64,000 bases of DNA, from the NCBI RefSeq assembly GCF_002930645.1, contig NZ_PSNW01000001.1:1-64000 (forward strand). Direction: 5' to 3'. The position numbers and the translations under genes were made by a program. A model generated the notes under the pieces. The model did not search any database. It had not been told where the DNA came from and saw only the letters and a list, made by a program, of their open reading frames with translations. Position 1 is the stretch's first letter; each line of letters starts with the position of its first letter. Below are positions 18,049 to 25,357 of the stretch, one piece after another. The stretch is from Solimonas fluminis. GTDB taxonomy: Bacteria > Pseudomonadota > Gammaproteobacteria > Nevskiales > Nevskiaceae.

Positions 18049-18117
18049 GCGGGAGCGGCTTTAGCCGCGGCCCTCTGCGTCGCCCCCGGAAGGATCGCGG
18101 CTGGAGCCGCTCCCACG
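18049..18117. repeat. Inverted pair of REP-like palindromic elements
   Basis: Left arm 18049-18072 reads TGCGGGAGCGGCTTTAGCCGCG; right arm 18093-18117 is the reverse complement of a near-identical copy (CGTGGGAGCGGCTCCAGCCG). Each arm holds its own GCGGCTnnAGCCGC palindrome. GTGGGAGCGGCT-type REP repeats are widespread in Pseudomonas and Xanthomonadaceae. It lies between the convergent tag and urtE genes, a typical REP location, and could also act as a transcript end. Confidence 0.75.
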
Positions 18118-18126
18118 GGGGGCCCC

Positions 18127-18822
18127 TCAAACCGTCAGGTGATGCTTCACCAGGTCGTCGCTGAGGGCCGGGATCGCTCCCTGCGCCACCACGCGGCCCT
18201 TGTCCAGGATGCGGAACTCGCTGGCCACGCGGCGGGCGAACGGCAGCTTCTGCTCCACCAGCAGCACGGTCAGGCCGGTGTCCTGGTTCAGCCGCAGGAT
18301 CAGGTCGCCGATCTCCTGCACGATGTTGGGCTGGATGCCCTCGCAGGGCTCGTCCAGGATCAGCAGCCTCGGGTCGTACACCAGTGCGCGGCCGATGGCG
18401 AGCTGCTGCTGCTGGCCGCCGGACAGGTCGCCGCCGCGGCGCCGGGCCATCTGCTTGAGCACCGGGAAGGTGGCATAGACCCTTTCCAGCGCCTCGGCCT
18501 GCCCGCTCTTGCGCACGTAGAGCCCCAGGCGCAGGTTCTCCTCCACCGTGAGCTGCGGGAAGATCTCGCGACCCTGCGGCACGTAGCCGATGCCCATGCC
18601 GGCGCGGCGGTCGGCGGCGATGCGGCGGATGTCCCTGCCCTCGTAGAGGATCTCGCCGCTGGCCACCGGAAGCAGGCCCATCACCGCGCGCAGCAGCGTG
18701 GTCTTGCCCATGCCGTTGCGGCCCATCAGGCAGGTCACCGAGCCGGTGGCCACGTCCAGGTCCACGTCCCAGAGGGTATGGCTGCCGCCGTAGAACTGGT
18801 TGACGCCCTTGACGCTCAGCAC
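18127..18822 (-). CDS. urtE: Urea ABC transporter ATP-binding subunit UrtE
   Basis: 231 residues from GTG 18822, preceded by GGGAG and overlapping the end of urtD by seven bases. One of the two cytoplasmic ATPases of the high-affinity urea importer. Walker A GRNGMGKTT, ABC signature LSGGQQQQLAIGRAL and Walker B LLILDEPCEGIQPN are present. The QFYGGSHTLWDVDLDV start is UrtE-like. The longer frame to 19104 is out of register with urtD and not credible. Last gene of urtABCDE. Confidence 0.94.
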   Translation of the reverse strand: MLSVKGVNQFYGGSHTLWDVDLDVATGSVTCLMGRNGMGKTTLLRAVMGLLPVASGEILYEGRDIRRIAADRRAGMGIGYVPQGREIFPQLTVEENLRLGLYVRKSGQAEALERVYATFPVLKQMARRRGGDLSGGQQQQLAIGRALVYDPRLLILDEPCEGIQPNIVQEIGDLILRLNQDTGLTVLLVEQKLPFARRVASEFRILDKGRVVAQGAIPALSDDLVKHHLTV

Positions 18823-19667
18823 CGCGGTTCTCCCAGGTAGACCTCGATCACCTTCGGGTCGTTCTGGACCTCGTCGATGGTCCCCTCGGCCAGCACCGAG
18901 CCCTGGTGCAGAACGGTGACGGTACGGGCGATGGAGCGCACGAAATTCATGTCGTGCTCCACCACCACGACGGAGTGCTTGCCGGCCAGCGAGGTCAGCA
19001 GTTCGGCGGTGCGCTCGGTCTCCTGCGGTGTCATGCCGGCCACCGGCTCGTCGACCAGCAGCAGGGCCGGGTCCTGCATCAGCAGCATGCCGATCTCCAG
19101 CCACTGCTTCTGCCCATGCGACAGGGAGCCGGCGCGGGCGCTGCGATGATCCTTGAGGCCGATGGTCTCGAGCACCTCGTCGATGCGCGTCAGCTGCTCC
19201 GGCGTGAGCCGTGCGAAAAGCATCTTCCAGACCGACTTGTCGCCGGCCATGGCCAGTTCCAGGTTCTCGAACACGCTGTGCTCGGAGAACACCGTGGGTT
19301 TCTGGAACTTGCGGCCGATGCCGGCCTGGGCAATCTCCGGCTCACCCAGGGTCAGCAGATCCAGGGTCTGGCCGAACCAGACCGAGCCGGTGTCCGGTCG
19401 TGTCTTGCCGGTGATGACGTCCATCATCGTGGTCTTGCCGGCACCGTTGGGCCCGATGATGCAGCGCAGTTCGCCGGGTGCGACGTAGAGCGACAGGTCG
19501 TTGAGTGCACGGAAACCGTCGAAGCTGACCGTCACGCCCTCGACGTAGAGGATGATGTTGTGGGTCAGGTCCAGGCTGGGCGCCGAGCTGCTGCCGCGGC
19601 GTTGCAGCACGCGGCCGAAGGCGCCGCCGAATCGCCCGGCCATGCCCATCGAAGTGGGTGCGTTCAT
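18816..19667 (-). CDS. urtD: Urea ABC transporter ATP-binding subunit UrtD
   Basis: 283 residues. Second ATPase of the urea importer. Walker A GPNGAGKTT, FQKPTVFSEHSVFENLELAM (the Q-loop region typical of branched-chain amino acid/urea-type ATPases), signature LSHGQKQWLEIGMLL, Walker B LLLVDEPVAGMTPQE. The signature has His where Gly is commoner, as is usual for UrtD. Its ATG overlaps the urtC stop as ATGA. Confidence 0.94.
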   Translation of the reverse strand: MNAPTSMGMAGRFGGAFGRVLQRRGSSSAPSLDLTHNIILYVEGVTVSFDGFRALNDLSLYVAPGELRCIIGPNGAGKTTMMDVITGKTRPDTGSVWFGQTLDLLTLGEPEIAQAGIGRKFQKPTVFSEHSVFENLELAMAGDKSVWKMLFARLTPEQLTRIDEVLETIGLKDHRSARAGSLSHGQKQWLEIGMLLMQDPALLLVDEPVAGMTPQETERTAELLTSLAGKHSVVVVEHDMNFVRSIARTVTVLHQGSVLAEGTIDEVQNDPKVIEVYLGEPRC

Positions 19668-20851
19668 GTGCTGATCGCGCGCGCGCGGCGCTGCCTCAGG
19701 GTTTGGAGCTTGTGCTTCAGGTCCGGCAGCAGGCCGACGACGCCGCGCGGCAGGAACAGCGTGACGACCACGAACAGCGCGCCCAGGACATACAGCCAGG
19801 CGTCCGGCAAGGCGTCGGTCATGACGGTCTTGGCATAGTTCACCATGATGGCGCCGACCACCGCGCCGTAGAGCGTGCCGCGGCCGCCGACCGCGACCCA
19901 GATCACGACCTCGATCGAGTTGATCGGCGCGAACTCACCGGGGTTGATGATGCCCACCTGCGGCACGTACAGCGCGCCGGCCACGCCGGCCAGCATGGCC
20001 GAGAAGGTGAACAGCCAGAGCTTGTAGTTCTCCACGCGGTAGCCGATGAAACGGGCTCGGCTCTCGGCGTCACGGATGGCCTGCACCACGCGGCCGAAGC
20101 GCGAGCGCACGATCGCACGGCAGGTGAAGTAGCCGGCACCGAGCGCCACGGCCGTGGCCATGAACAGCACGATGCGGGTTTCCGGGTGCTTCAGGTCAAA
20201 GCCAAGGAGGTCCTTGAAGTCGGTCAGGCCGTTGTTGCCGCCAAAGCCCATTTCATTGCGGAAGAAAGCCAGCAGCAGGGCATAGGTCAGTGCCTGCGTG
20301 ATGATCGACAGGTAGACGCCGGTGACGCGCGAGCGGAAGGCGAGCCAGCCGAACACGCCGGCCAGCAAACCCGGCGCGAAAAGGACCATCAGCATCGCGA
20401 ACGGGAACACGTCCATGCCGTGCCAGAACCAGGGCAGTTCCTTCCAGTTGAGGAACACCATGAAATCCGGCAGGACCGGGTCGCCGTAGACGCCTCGCGT
20501 GCCGATCTGGCGCATCAGGTACATGCCCATGGCGTAGCCGCCCAGCGCGAAGAAGGCCGTGTGCCCGAGGCTCAGGATGCCGCAGTAGCCCCAGATCAGG
20601 TCTACCGCCACCGCCAGCAGGGCGTAGCACATGTACTTGCCGATCAGGGTGACGGTGTAGCCCGACAGGTGCAGAACGTGTCCTTCCGGCACGGCCAGGT
20701 GCAGGATCGGCACCAGCAGGGTGACGATGGCCAGCACGGTGAGGAAGACACCGCTGGGGCGGTCCTCGCGCATCATCACCTGGTAGGGCGTCGGCGGCGC
20801 CGGCTTGAAAGCCGGGCGCGGGGCGGCGGGTTCGGCAGCGGTGCTCATCAA
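19664..20851 (-). CDS. urtC: Urea ABC transporter permease UrtC
   Basis: 395 residues with about ten hydrophobic segments, inner membrane. LIWGYCGILSLGHTAFFALGG is the LivM/UrtC family signature, followed by the membrane region VFGWLAFRSRVTGVYLSIIT and the coupling segment RFIGYRVENYKLWLFTFSA. Forms the translocation pore with UrtB. Four-base overlaps (ATGA) on both sides with urtB and urtD indicate tight translational coupling. Confidence 0.94.
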   Translation of the reverse strand: MMSTAAEPAAPRPAFKPAPPTPYQVMMREDRPSGVFLTVLAIVTLLVPILHLAVPEGHVLHLSGYTVTLIGKYMCYALLAVAVDLIWGYCGILSLGHTAFFALGGYAMGMYLMRQIGTRGVYGDPVLPDFMVFLNWKELPWFWHGMDVFPFAMLMVLFAPGLLAGVFGWLAFRSRVTGVYLSIITQALTYALLLAFFRNEMGFGGNNGLTDFKDLLGFDLKHPETRIVLFMATAVALGAGYFTCRAIVRSRFGRVVQAIRDAESRARFIGYRVENYKLWLFTFSAMLAGVAGALYVPQVGIINPGEFAPINSIEVVIWVAVGGRGTLYGAVVGAIMVNYAKTVMTDALPDAWLYVLGALFVVVTLFLPRGVVGLLPDLKHKLQTLRQRRARAIST

Positions 20852-22509
20852 TGACCCTCCGCAGCACGGCCCTTCTGCGGGAACAGTCCGCGGGGCTTGC
20901 GCTGGATGAACAGGATCAGGGCCACGAGCACGAGGATCTTGGCCAGCACGGCACCGGCATAAGGCTCCAGCAGCTTGTTGACCACACCCAGCGCCATGCC
21001 GCCGATCAGCGTGCCCCAGAGGTTACCCACGCCGCCGAACACCACGACCATGAAGGAATCGATGATGTAGGCCTGGCCGAGGTTGGGGCCGACGTTGGTC
21101 AGTTGCGACAGCGCCACGCCGGCGATGCCGGCGATGCCGGCGCCGAGGCCGAAGGTGGCGGCGTCGACCCAGTCAGTGCGTACACCCATGGCCTTGGCCA
21201 TGCCGCGGTTCTGCGACACGGCGCGTACCTTCAGGCCCAGCGAGGTGCGCTTGAGAACGCCCAGCAGCAGCGCAAAGACCATGAGGGCAAAGATCAGGAT
21301 GTAGAGACGGTTGTAGGTGATCGAGAACACGTCGTTGATCTGCCAGACGCCGCTCATGAACTCGGGGATCGCGACCGGGCGGTTGTTGGCGGAGAAAATC
21401 GACCGCACCAGCTGCTGCAGCACCAGGGAAAGGCCAAAGGTGGCCAGCAGCGTCTCGAGCGGCCGGCCGTAGAGGTGCCGCACGATGACGCGCTCGATGG
21501 CGACGCCGAAGGCTCCGGACACCAGGAAGGCGGCGGGGATCGACAGCAGCAGCGCCAGGCCGGTGTTCTGCGGCATGAGCAGCTGCATCACATAAGCGGT
21601 GTAGGCACCGAGCATGATCAGCTCGCCATGCGCCATGTTGATCACGCCCATCACGCCGAAGGTGATGGCCAGGCCGATCGCCGCCAGCACCAGCACCGAG
21701 CCGAGGCTCAGGCCGAAGAACAGGGTCTCGACGCCTTGGTAGAAGCTGCGCCAGGAGTCGATGCTGCGCACCGCCGCCCCGGCGGCATTGCGCACCGCCG
21801 CGTCGGCATCGGCCTCGTCGCCGCTAGCCATCCGCGACAGCCGGTTGTAGACCTCGGTGCTGCGGTCGCCGTCCAGGCTCGCGATGGCGGCCAGCCGCTG
21901 CGCCGGTTCCTCCGAAGCCAGCCCGGCGAGCGCCAGGGCCAGTTCGATCTCATGCTTCACCGCGGCGTCGGTCTCCTGCGGCAGGCGCGCCTGCAACGCC
22001 GCCACCGCGGACTCGTCCAGTTCACGGCGCATCTCGCGCACCGCCTCGATGCGCATGCCCGGTTCCGCGCTGGCCAGGCCGAACTGCGCCAGCAAGCCCT
22101 TCAGCGCCTTGCGCAGGCGGTTATTGGTCCCGATCTTCTCCAATTCGTCGGGCGAGGCCGGCGTCGCCGCCGCGCCGCTGAGGGCGTCGGTATAGCCGCC
22201 CTCGCCTTCAAGGTAGGCATGCCCGGCGGCATCGGCATGAAGCTTGCCGTCGAGCCAGCCCCGCAACAGGGTCAGGGCCTGGGGATGGGCGCTGCGCGCG
22301 ATCCTGCCGGCCAGTTCCTCCTTCTCCAGGTAGGAGGCCGTGGGCAAAGCCGCCACGGCCGTATCGAATTCATGGCCGGCGGCAGCCTGCGCCATCGCGG
22401 CACCGGCCTGCAGGCAGAACATAAAAAGCAGCAGCGGTCGGCACAGAAGTGCGAGCCAGCTCCTGTACCGCCGCTGCTGATTCCTTCGGAGATGCATATT
22501 CGTTTTCAC
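20848..22509 (-). CDS. urtB: Urea ABC transporter permease UrtB
   Basis: 553 residues. N-terminal signal-like segment (LLLFMFCLQAGAAMAQ), then an extra soluble region of about 220 residues with helical, HEAT-like character, then the LivH-type permease from about residue 260 (GLAITFGVMGVINMAHGELIMLGAYTAYV region). The extra N-terminal domain distinguishes UrtB from amino-acid LivH permeases. A second ATG lies four codons in; either could start translation. Separated from urtA by 61 bp containing a strong hairpin. Confidence 0.93.
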   Translation of the reverse strand: MKTNMHLRRNQQRRYRSWLALLCRPLLLFMFCLQAGAAMAQAAAGHEFDTAVAALPTASYLEKEELAGRIARSAHPQALTLLRGWLDGKLHADAAGHAYLEGEGGYTDALSGAAATPASPDELEKIGTNNRLRKALKGLLAQFGLASAEPGMRIEAVREMRRELDESAVAALQARLPQETDAAVKHEIELALALAGLASEEPAQRLAAIASLDGDRSTEVYNRLSRMASGDEADADAAVRNAAGAAVRSIDSWRSFYQGVETLFFGLSLGSVLVLAAIGLAITFGVMGVINMAHGELIMLGAYTAYVMQLLMPQNTGLALLLSIPAAFLVSGAFGVAIERVIVRHLYGRPLETLLATFGLSLVLQQLVRSIFSANNRPVAIPEFMSGVWQINDVFSITYNRLYILIFALMVFALLLGVLKRTSLGLKVRAVSQNRGMAKAMGVRTDWVDAATFGLGAGIAGIAGVALSQLTNVGPNLGQAYIIDSFMVVVFGGVGNLWGTLIGGMALGVVNKLLEPYAGAVLAKILVLVALILFIQRKPRGLFPQKGRAAEGH

Positions 22510-22524
22510 GCAATAAGCGGGCCG

Positions 22525-22560
22525 GGAAAGCCGGCTCCCGGGATCGGGAGCCGGCTTTCC
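22525..22560 (-). terminator. Perfect 16-bp stem-loop between urtA and urtB
   Basis: 22525-22540 pairs perfectly with 22545-22560 around a GGAT loop. There is no U-run, so it is more likely an RNA-processing or 3'-stabilising hairpin, or partial attenuator, that keeps the solute-binding protein transcript more abundant than those of the permease genes. Confidence 0.7.
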
Positions 22561-22570
22561 GCGTCAGGGC

Positions 22571-23842
22571 TCAGTAGTTCTGGCCCGAGCACTTCTTGGT
22601 CTTGGTGTTGTAGTTGCCGCACTTGAGCTTGACCCAGTCGGCTTCCACGTCCTTGCTGCCCGGGAGGTAGTCGGACCAGGCGTCGCCCGCGACCTCACCC
22701 TTGGTCTGCCAGACGATGTCGAACTGGCCGTCCTCGCGGATCTCGCCGATGTACACCGGCTTGGTCAGGTGATGGTTCGGCAGCATCTTGGCGGTGCCGC
22801 CGGTCAGGTTCGGCACTTCCAGGCCGATGATGGCGTCGCTGACCTTGGACACGTCGGTGGTCTGGGCCTTCTCCACCGCCTTGACCCAGAGCTTGAAGCC
22901 GATCACGGTCGCCTCCATCGGATCGTTGAAGGTGCGGTCCGGCTTCTTGATGAACTTCTGCCAGGTGGCGATCTCGGCCTTGTTGGCCTTGGTGTTGATG
23001 CTCTGGAAGTAGTTCCAGGCCGCGAGGTGGCCGACCAGGGGCTTGGTGTCGAGGCCCGCCAGTTCCTCCTCGCCCACCGAGAAGGCCACGACCGGGATGT
23101 CCTCCGCCGAGATCTTCTGGTTGCCCAGCTCCTTGTAGAACGGCACGTTGGCGTCGCCGTTGATGGTGGAGACCACCGCCGTCTTCTTGCCCGCCGAACC
23201 GAACTTCTTGATGTCCGCCACGATCGACTGCCAGTCGGAGTGACCGAAAGGCGTGTAGTTGATCATGATGTCTTCCTGCTTCACGCCCTTGCTCTTGAGG
23301 TAGGCCTCGAGGATCTTGTTGGTGGTGCGCGGATAGACGTAGTCGGTGCCGGCCAGGACCCAGCGCTTCACGCCAATGTCCTTCATCAGGTAATCCACCG
23401 CCGGGATCGCCTGCTGGTTGGGCGAGGCGCCGGTGTAGAACACGTTCTTGGACGATTCCTCGCCCTCGTACTGCACCGGGTAGAACAGCAGGCCGTTGTT
23501 CTTCTCGAACACCGGCAGCACGGACTTGCGCGAGACCGAGGTCCAGCAGCCGAACACCACGTCGACCTTGTCCTTGACCAGCAGCTGCTCGGCCTTCTCG
23601 GCGAACAGGGGCCAGTTGGAGGCCGGGTCCACGACCACGGCTTCCAGCTTCTTGCCCATGACGCCGCCCTTCTTGTTCTGCTCGTCGATCAGCATCAGGA
23701 CGGTGTCCTTCAGCGTGGTCTCGGAGATCGCCATGGTGCCGGACAGCGAGTGCAGCACGCCGACCTTGATGGTGTCGGCGGCCTGGACCGCGAAGCTCGC
23801 TGCGCCGAGCGCCACGGCCGCCAGAATGGTTTTGAGTTTCAT
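22571..23842 (-). CDS. urtA: Urea ABC transporter substrate-binding protein UrtA
   Basis: 423 residues. Signal peptide MKLKTILAAVALGAASFAVQ with cleavage near QAADTIKVG. The mature part has the UrtA/FmdD-type periplasmic binding fold: VGVLHSLSGTMAISETTLKD, FGCWTSVSRKSVLPVFEKN, YPVQYEGEESSKNVFYTGA. It binds urea (some relatives short-chain amides) and delivers it to UrtBC. GGAG nine bases before the ATG is the likely ribosome binding site. First urt gene after the porin gene. Confidence 0.95.
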   Translation of the reverse strand: MKLKTILAAVALGAASFAVQAADTIKVGVLHSLSGTMAISETTLKDTVLMLIDEQNKKGGVMGKKLEAVVVDPASNWPLFAEKAEQLLVKDKVDVVFGCWTSVSRKSVLPVFEKNNGLLFYPVQYEGEESSKNVFYTGASPNQQAIPAVDYLMKDIGVKRWVLAGTDYVYPRTTNKILEAYLKSKGVKQEDIMINYTPFGHSDWQSIVADIKKFGSAGKKTAVVSTINGDANVPFYKELGNQKISAEDIPVVAFSVGEEELAGLDTKPLVGHLAAWNYFQSINTKANKAEIATWQKFIKKPDRTFNDPMEATVIGFKLWVKAVEKAQTTDVSKVSDAIIGLEVPNLTGGTAKMLPNHHLTKPVYIGEIREDGQFDIVWQTKGEVAGDAWSDYLPGSKDVEADWVKLKCGNYNTKTKKCSGQNY

Positions 23843-23871
23843 TACAGAGACTCCGTTGCTAAGGTGTGGAT

Positions 23872-23903
23872 GACTGCGCCAGCCGCTGACGGATGGCGCA
23901 GTC
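23872..23903 (-). terminator. Hairpin between porin gene and urtA
   Basis: GACTGCGCCA (23872-23881) pairs with TGGCGCAGTC (23894-23903) around a 12-base loop. No T-run. Could be a weak terminator or a processing site that lets the porin gene and urt genes share a transcript at unequal levels. Confidence 0.5.
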
Positions 23904-23925
23904 TCATGACGCCGATGGCGTCGGA

Positions 23926-24948
23926 TCAGAACGTGAACAGGGCTTCGATCGCGAACGAGTCCGAATCGCCGTTGGTGTCGGATTCGTCCATGCGGTATTC
24001 GCCCACCAGCAGCAGGTTGTCGGCGACCTTGTAGCTGGGCGACAGGGTGATGGCGCTGCCGTCGTCGACGGTGGCACCGCCGGCGTCCTGAATCTCGAAG
24101 TCGTGATAGCGGAGCGTGATGCCGTAGGGGCCCTTGGCGTAGTTGGCCATCAGCAGGTAGCCATCGCCGTCGCCGTCGACGACCGCGCTGGAATCGCCGT
24201 ACTCGACCGTGTTGTATTCGCCCGCGAAGGTGAACCCGGCGACCGCGTAGGAAACCCAGACGTTGATGATGTCCGTGTCGGTGTCGTTGTCCGCGATGTA
24301 GAACGCCTTCGCGGTCAGCCCTTCGATGGGCATCACGGCCAGGCCGAATTCGTATCCCTTCTTGTCGTCGACGCCCTCGACGTTGTTCCGGTCGTTCGGA
24401 TTGAAGGCGCTGGTGACGGCGGACCCCATGACGGCGAACTTGCCGCCGTTGTAGTAGGCCGACACGCCATTCTGGTAGTAGCCGTAGAAGTACTTGGCGT
24501 AGCCGGTGCCGCTGTACTGGAACAGGCCGGTGGGCTCCTCGGTTTCCCAGCCGCTGTAGCTCAGAAAGCGGCCCGCTTTCACGCTGAACTTCTCGGTGAA
24601 CGCCTTGGTGATAAAGGCCTGCTCGACGAAGGTCTCGTCGTCGCTGCCGTCGAAGCCCTCGCCGTACTCGATATCGACCTGGGCGGAAACACCGCCCGAA
24701 CCGGCGTACTTGAAGTCCATCTCGAACTGGTCGATGCCGACGCTCTCCGTGCTGGATCCGCTGTCGGGGTTGACCGATGAATACGACATGTCGAGAAAGC
24801 CGGTGACGCTGAGGCCGTTGCCAAGCTCGATGTCGGCCTGTGCGACCGGCATGGCACCCGCCGCGCCCACGGCCATCAGCGCCGACGCCCAGCGCGTTGC
24901 CTTGCCGACCCTGTTCATGCGCCGCGCTCCCATTTCCTTCTTACTCAC
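23926..24948 (-). CDS. Outer-membrane beta-barrel porin (OmpL/BBP2-like)
   Basis: 340 residues from GTG 24948, which has GGGAG (24960-24956) seven bases upstream; in-frame ATGs at 24933 and 24918 are alternatives. Signal peptide ATRWASALMAVGAAGAMPVA cut near AQADIELG. The mature part is acidic, aromatic and built of alternating amphipathic strands (LSVTGFLDMSYSS, FGLAVMPIEGLTAKAFYIAD), ending in FAIEALFTF with the C-terminal Phe expected for BAM-dependent barrels. Position directly before urtA suggests it admits urea or short amides across the outer membrane; this is inferred from context, not shown by sequence. Confidence 0.8.
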   Translation of the reverse strand: MSKKEMGARRMNRVGKATRWASALMAVGAAGAMPVAQADIELGNGLSVTGFLDMSYSSVNPDSGSSTESVGIDQFEMDFKYAGSGGVSAQVDIEYGEGFDGSDDETFVEQAFITKAFTEKFSVKAGRFLSYSGWETEEPTGLFQYSGTGYAKYFYGYYQNGVSAYYNGGKFAVMGSAVTSAFNPNDRNNVEGVDDKKGYEFGLAVMPIEGLTAKAFYIADNDTDTDIINVWVSYAVAGFTFAGEYNTVEYGDSSAVVDGDGDGYLLMANYAKGPYGITLRYHDFEIQDAGGATVDDGSAITLSPSYKVADNLLLVGEYRMDESDTNGDSDSFAIEALFTF

Positions 24949-25294
24949 GTTCCATCTCCCTGTGTGTACATCCGTCAATGGGCCTGGGCCCGAGAAAATC
25001 CTTGCCTTCCCCGGCCGGCCGAAGCGGCCCTCCCAACGGGTTCGCTGCGGCCGGACGCGTGGTCGGAGGCAGGGGGCAGGCCTGGATCGGGGATGGCGGC
25101 ATCCTTCTTGCTTCGCCGACCCCGCGCCCCTTCAGGCGGCACCGCTCCCTTCGCCAGAACAGGCTAGGCGGCGGGTCGGGACACCGGTATGGGGTAATTG
25201 GCGTAAGGGGGTGGGGTATTTGACGTAGATGCAAAGCCCAGGCGCCCCGGCATCATCTGGCCGTGCGTGGAGAGGTCAACCAGAACCTAGAGAG
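24949..25294. promoter_or_regulatory. Divergent regulatory region between porin/urt and sensor/urease operons
   Basis: About 345 bp with no credible gene. It must hold both divergent promoters. The clearest signals are two 15-bp direct repeats (25191-25227, separate entry). On the porin side a weak -10-like TAGCCT (25167-25162, minus strand) sits about 25 bases past the repeats, which would put them in an activator position. No sigma-54 (GGCAC-N5-TTGC) element was found. Confidence 0.55.
25191..25227. promoter_or_regulatory. Twin direct repeats GGGGTAnTTGnCGTA, candidate response-regulator operator
   Basis: GGGGTAATTGGCGTA (25191-25205) and GGGGTATTTGACGTA (25213-25227) match at 13 of 15 positions and start 22 bp apart, two helical turns, so both would face the same side of the DNA. 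They lie in the divergent region controlling the porin/urt and sensor/urease genes. Tandem sites of this kind suit a dimeric LuxR-type activator; the one encoded at 28760 is the obvious candidate. Confidence 0.6.
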
Positions 25295-25357
25295 ATGGCA
25301 CAGACGGATTCGAGAACAGGCGGCGATGCCGCGGCGGGCTGCGGGGCCCTGCCGTGA
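25295..25357 (+). CDS. Possible 20-residue leader peptide coupled to the sensor kinase gene
   Basis: ATG at 25295 after a purine-rich CTAGAGAG, 20 codons (MAQTDSRTGGDA...GCGALP), and a TGA that overlaps the GTG of the kinase gene as GTGA. The kinase GTG has no clear ribosome binding site of its own, so coupling through this short frame is plausible. Too short for any test of coding bias by eye. Confidence 0.35.
   Translation: MAQTDSRTGGDAAAGCGALP

Noticed and set aside
24840-25234. Open frames in both strands of the porin-kinase gap
   Set aside because: Low-complexity products, no ribosome site, and they cross the operator-like repeats; read as regulatory DNA.
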